In this document: positions 5,152 through 6,219 of the stretch, piece by piece
How the letters are laid out: each line of letters opens with the position of its first letter
Position numbering within the stretch: the first letter of the stretch is position 1
Assembly: GCA_029939965.1 (NCBI GenBank)
Contig: JAOZRY010000197.1
Span: forward strand, 1-6,219
Direction of reading: 5' to 3'
Source: Bacteroidales bacterium
GTDB taxonomy: Bacteria; Bacteroidota; Bacteroidia; Bacteroidales; 4484-276
Length of the DNA stretch: 6,219 nucleotides
Notes under the pieces: model-generated
The model's database searches: none
The model's input: the letters and a program-made list of their open reading frames with translations, nothing else
Told to the model about the DNA's origin: nothing
Position numbers and translations under genes: made by a program

Positions 5152-6219
5152 ATGAACATACATCGAAAAGCATATCACAAACTATTGGCATGGAAAGAGT
5201 CAACCGACAGGAAGCCTTTGTTGTTGCGCGGGGCAAGACAGGTAGGGAAAACTTATTTGGTACGACAGTTTGCCAATGAGTTTCCCAATTATTTGGAGTT
5301 GAATATGGAGCGGGAAGCTGACCGCAATCTTTTTAAGATTGACGATGTTGAAAAAATCCTAAATGCAGCATACTTGCTCAAAGGGGTTTCCCCCTCCAAT
5401 AAGCCCACTTTACTTTTCATCGATGAAATTCAGGAATCACCAAAAGCAATTCAGATGCTTAGGTATTTCTACGAGGAAAAACCAGACCTTTACGTTGTGG
5501 CCGCAGGTTCGTTACTGGAATTTGCATTAAGAAAAGTGCCAAGCTTTCCTGTTGGCCGGATTGAATATCTGTACCTCTACCCGCTCAATTTTGAAGAATA
5601 TTTGGGCGCCATTCAACATAGTGGCGCCATAGATGCTTTGCAAAACATTCCCATACCGGATTATGCACATGATGTATTGCTTGGTTTATTTAATGATTAT
5701 GCAATAATTGGCGGCATGCCGGAGGTTGTAAATAAATATGTCCAGCATAAAAATATTGCCGCACTTACAAAAATTTACAACCGGCTGTGGCAATCGTTCA
5801 AAGATGATGTAGAAAAATATGCCAAAAATGAGGAAGACAAAAAAATAATCAGACATGTTATAGAAACAGCGCCAAACGAAATTGACCGGATAAAATTTGA
5901 GGGGTTTGGCAATTCGAATTATCGCTCACGTGAAGTTGGAGAGGCATTGCGTGCACTGGATTTAGCGAAGATTATTCAGCTTATTTACCCTACCACAAGT
6001 TTATCGCCCCCCATCATTTCCGATTTAAAAAAGAGGCCACGTTTGCAGTTTATGGATACCGGTATGCTTAATCAAATATTGCTCCTGCAAGGTGAAATGA
6101 TAACAATTAATGACCTGGATAATATTTATAGGGGTAAGATTATTGAGCATCTTGTGTGCCAGGAGCTTATTTCAATTCACGAGGAGCAATTCTATAAGCC
6201 TCATTTTTGGGTTCGGGAA
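5152..6219 (+). CDS. AAA-type ATP-binding protein with DUF4143 domain (partial, 3' end missing)
   Basis: The frame from ATG 5152 stays open for 356 codons to the window edge. The N-terminal half is a P-loop ATPase: Walker A GARQVGKT (residues 27-34), Walker B TLLFIDEIQ (86-94, D91-E92) and a sensor-like VVAAGSLLEF (115-124). Then come GRIEYLYLYPLNFEEYL (135-151) and GGMPEVV (187-193), both hallmarks of this family. The second half, from about residue 200, fits DUF4143, including an LQFMDTGMLN segment (298-307) and a final FWVRE (352-356), which usually precedes the 'K....E.D' nuclease-like part. Family members are often about 380-450 residues, so some tens of residues are probably missing. 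These proteins are abundant and multicopy in Bacteroidota and archaea; their function is not established, and neither a toxin-antitoxin nor a defence role should be assumed. The upstream repeat array and promoter make this look like an independently regulated single gene. Confidence 0.88.
   Translation, partial: MNIHRKAYHKLLAWKESTDRKPLLLRGARQVGKTYLVRQFANEFPNYLELNMEREADRNLFKIDDVEKILNAAYLLKGVSPSNKPTLLFIDEIQESPKAIQMLRYFYEEKPDLYVVAAGSLLEFALRKVPSFPVGRIEYLYLYPLNFEEYLGAIQHSGAIDALQNIPIPDYAHDVLLGLFNDYAIIGGMPEVVNKYVQHKNIAALTKIYNRLWQSFKDDVEKYAKNEEDKKIIRHVIETAPNEIDRIKFEGFGNSNYRSREVGEALRALDLAKIIQLIYPTTSLSPPIISDLKKRPRLQFMDTGMLNQILLLQGEMITINDLDNIYRGKIIEHLVCQELISIHEEQFYKPHFWVRE

Overview
The window looks like a chromosomal segment of a Bacteroidota bacterium, probably an anaerobe or microaerophile. 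The clues are A+T-rich intergenic DNA, two matches to the Bacteroidota -7 promoter element TAnnTTTG (307-314 and 5116-5123), and a gene set common in that phylum: a SNF2 helicase, an AbiEii-type toxin fragment, a DsrE protein, a NapH-like polyferredoxin and an AAA ATPase of the DUF4143 type. No rRNA or tRNA was seen to narrow this further. All supported genes lie on the + strand.

Layout: the C-terminal end of a SNF2-family helicase (1-157) is followed by a 180-bp spacer holding a promoter and Shine-Dalgarno site. Next comes a complete 832-residue single-chain restriction-modification enzyme (338-2836) that fuses an HsdR_N-like PD-(D/E)XK nuclease, an N6-adenine methyltransferase and one HsdS-like target-recognition domain. 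Directly after it are two gene remnants (2848-2979 and 2966-3097), read as the tail of an AbiEi-like antitoxin and the head of an AbiEii nucleotidyltransferase toxin. The toxin reading runs straight into a DsrE-family gene that lacks its first residues (3064-3390). A nine-helix polyferredoxin (3476-4849) follows. A 302-bp intergenic region then carries a short CACTTAGG-type repeat and a striking five-copy repeat array with 31-33 bp periodicity, ending in a promoter and the ATG of an ATP-binding protein (5152 to the window end, incomplete).

Interpretation: positions about 158-3070 look like an acquired defence segment (restriction-modification plus a decayed AbiE-type toxin-antitoxin pair). 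Its right end fuses into the truncated DsrE gene, leaving a junction near 3064-3078. Hand-counted samples agree: 27% G+C inside the restriction-modification gene (961-1020) against 55% in DsrE (3241-3300) and 42% in the SNF2 tail (1-60). DsrE and the polyferredoxin suggest older host redox or sulfur functions. The ATPase and its repeat-rich upstream region look like a separate unit.

No clearly new system is demonstrated. The items most worth attention are the single-chain restriction-modification enzyme, the chimeric AbiEii/DsrE junction, and the periodic repeat array in front of the ATPase gene.
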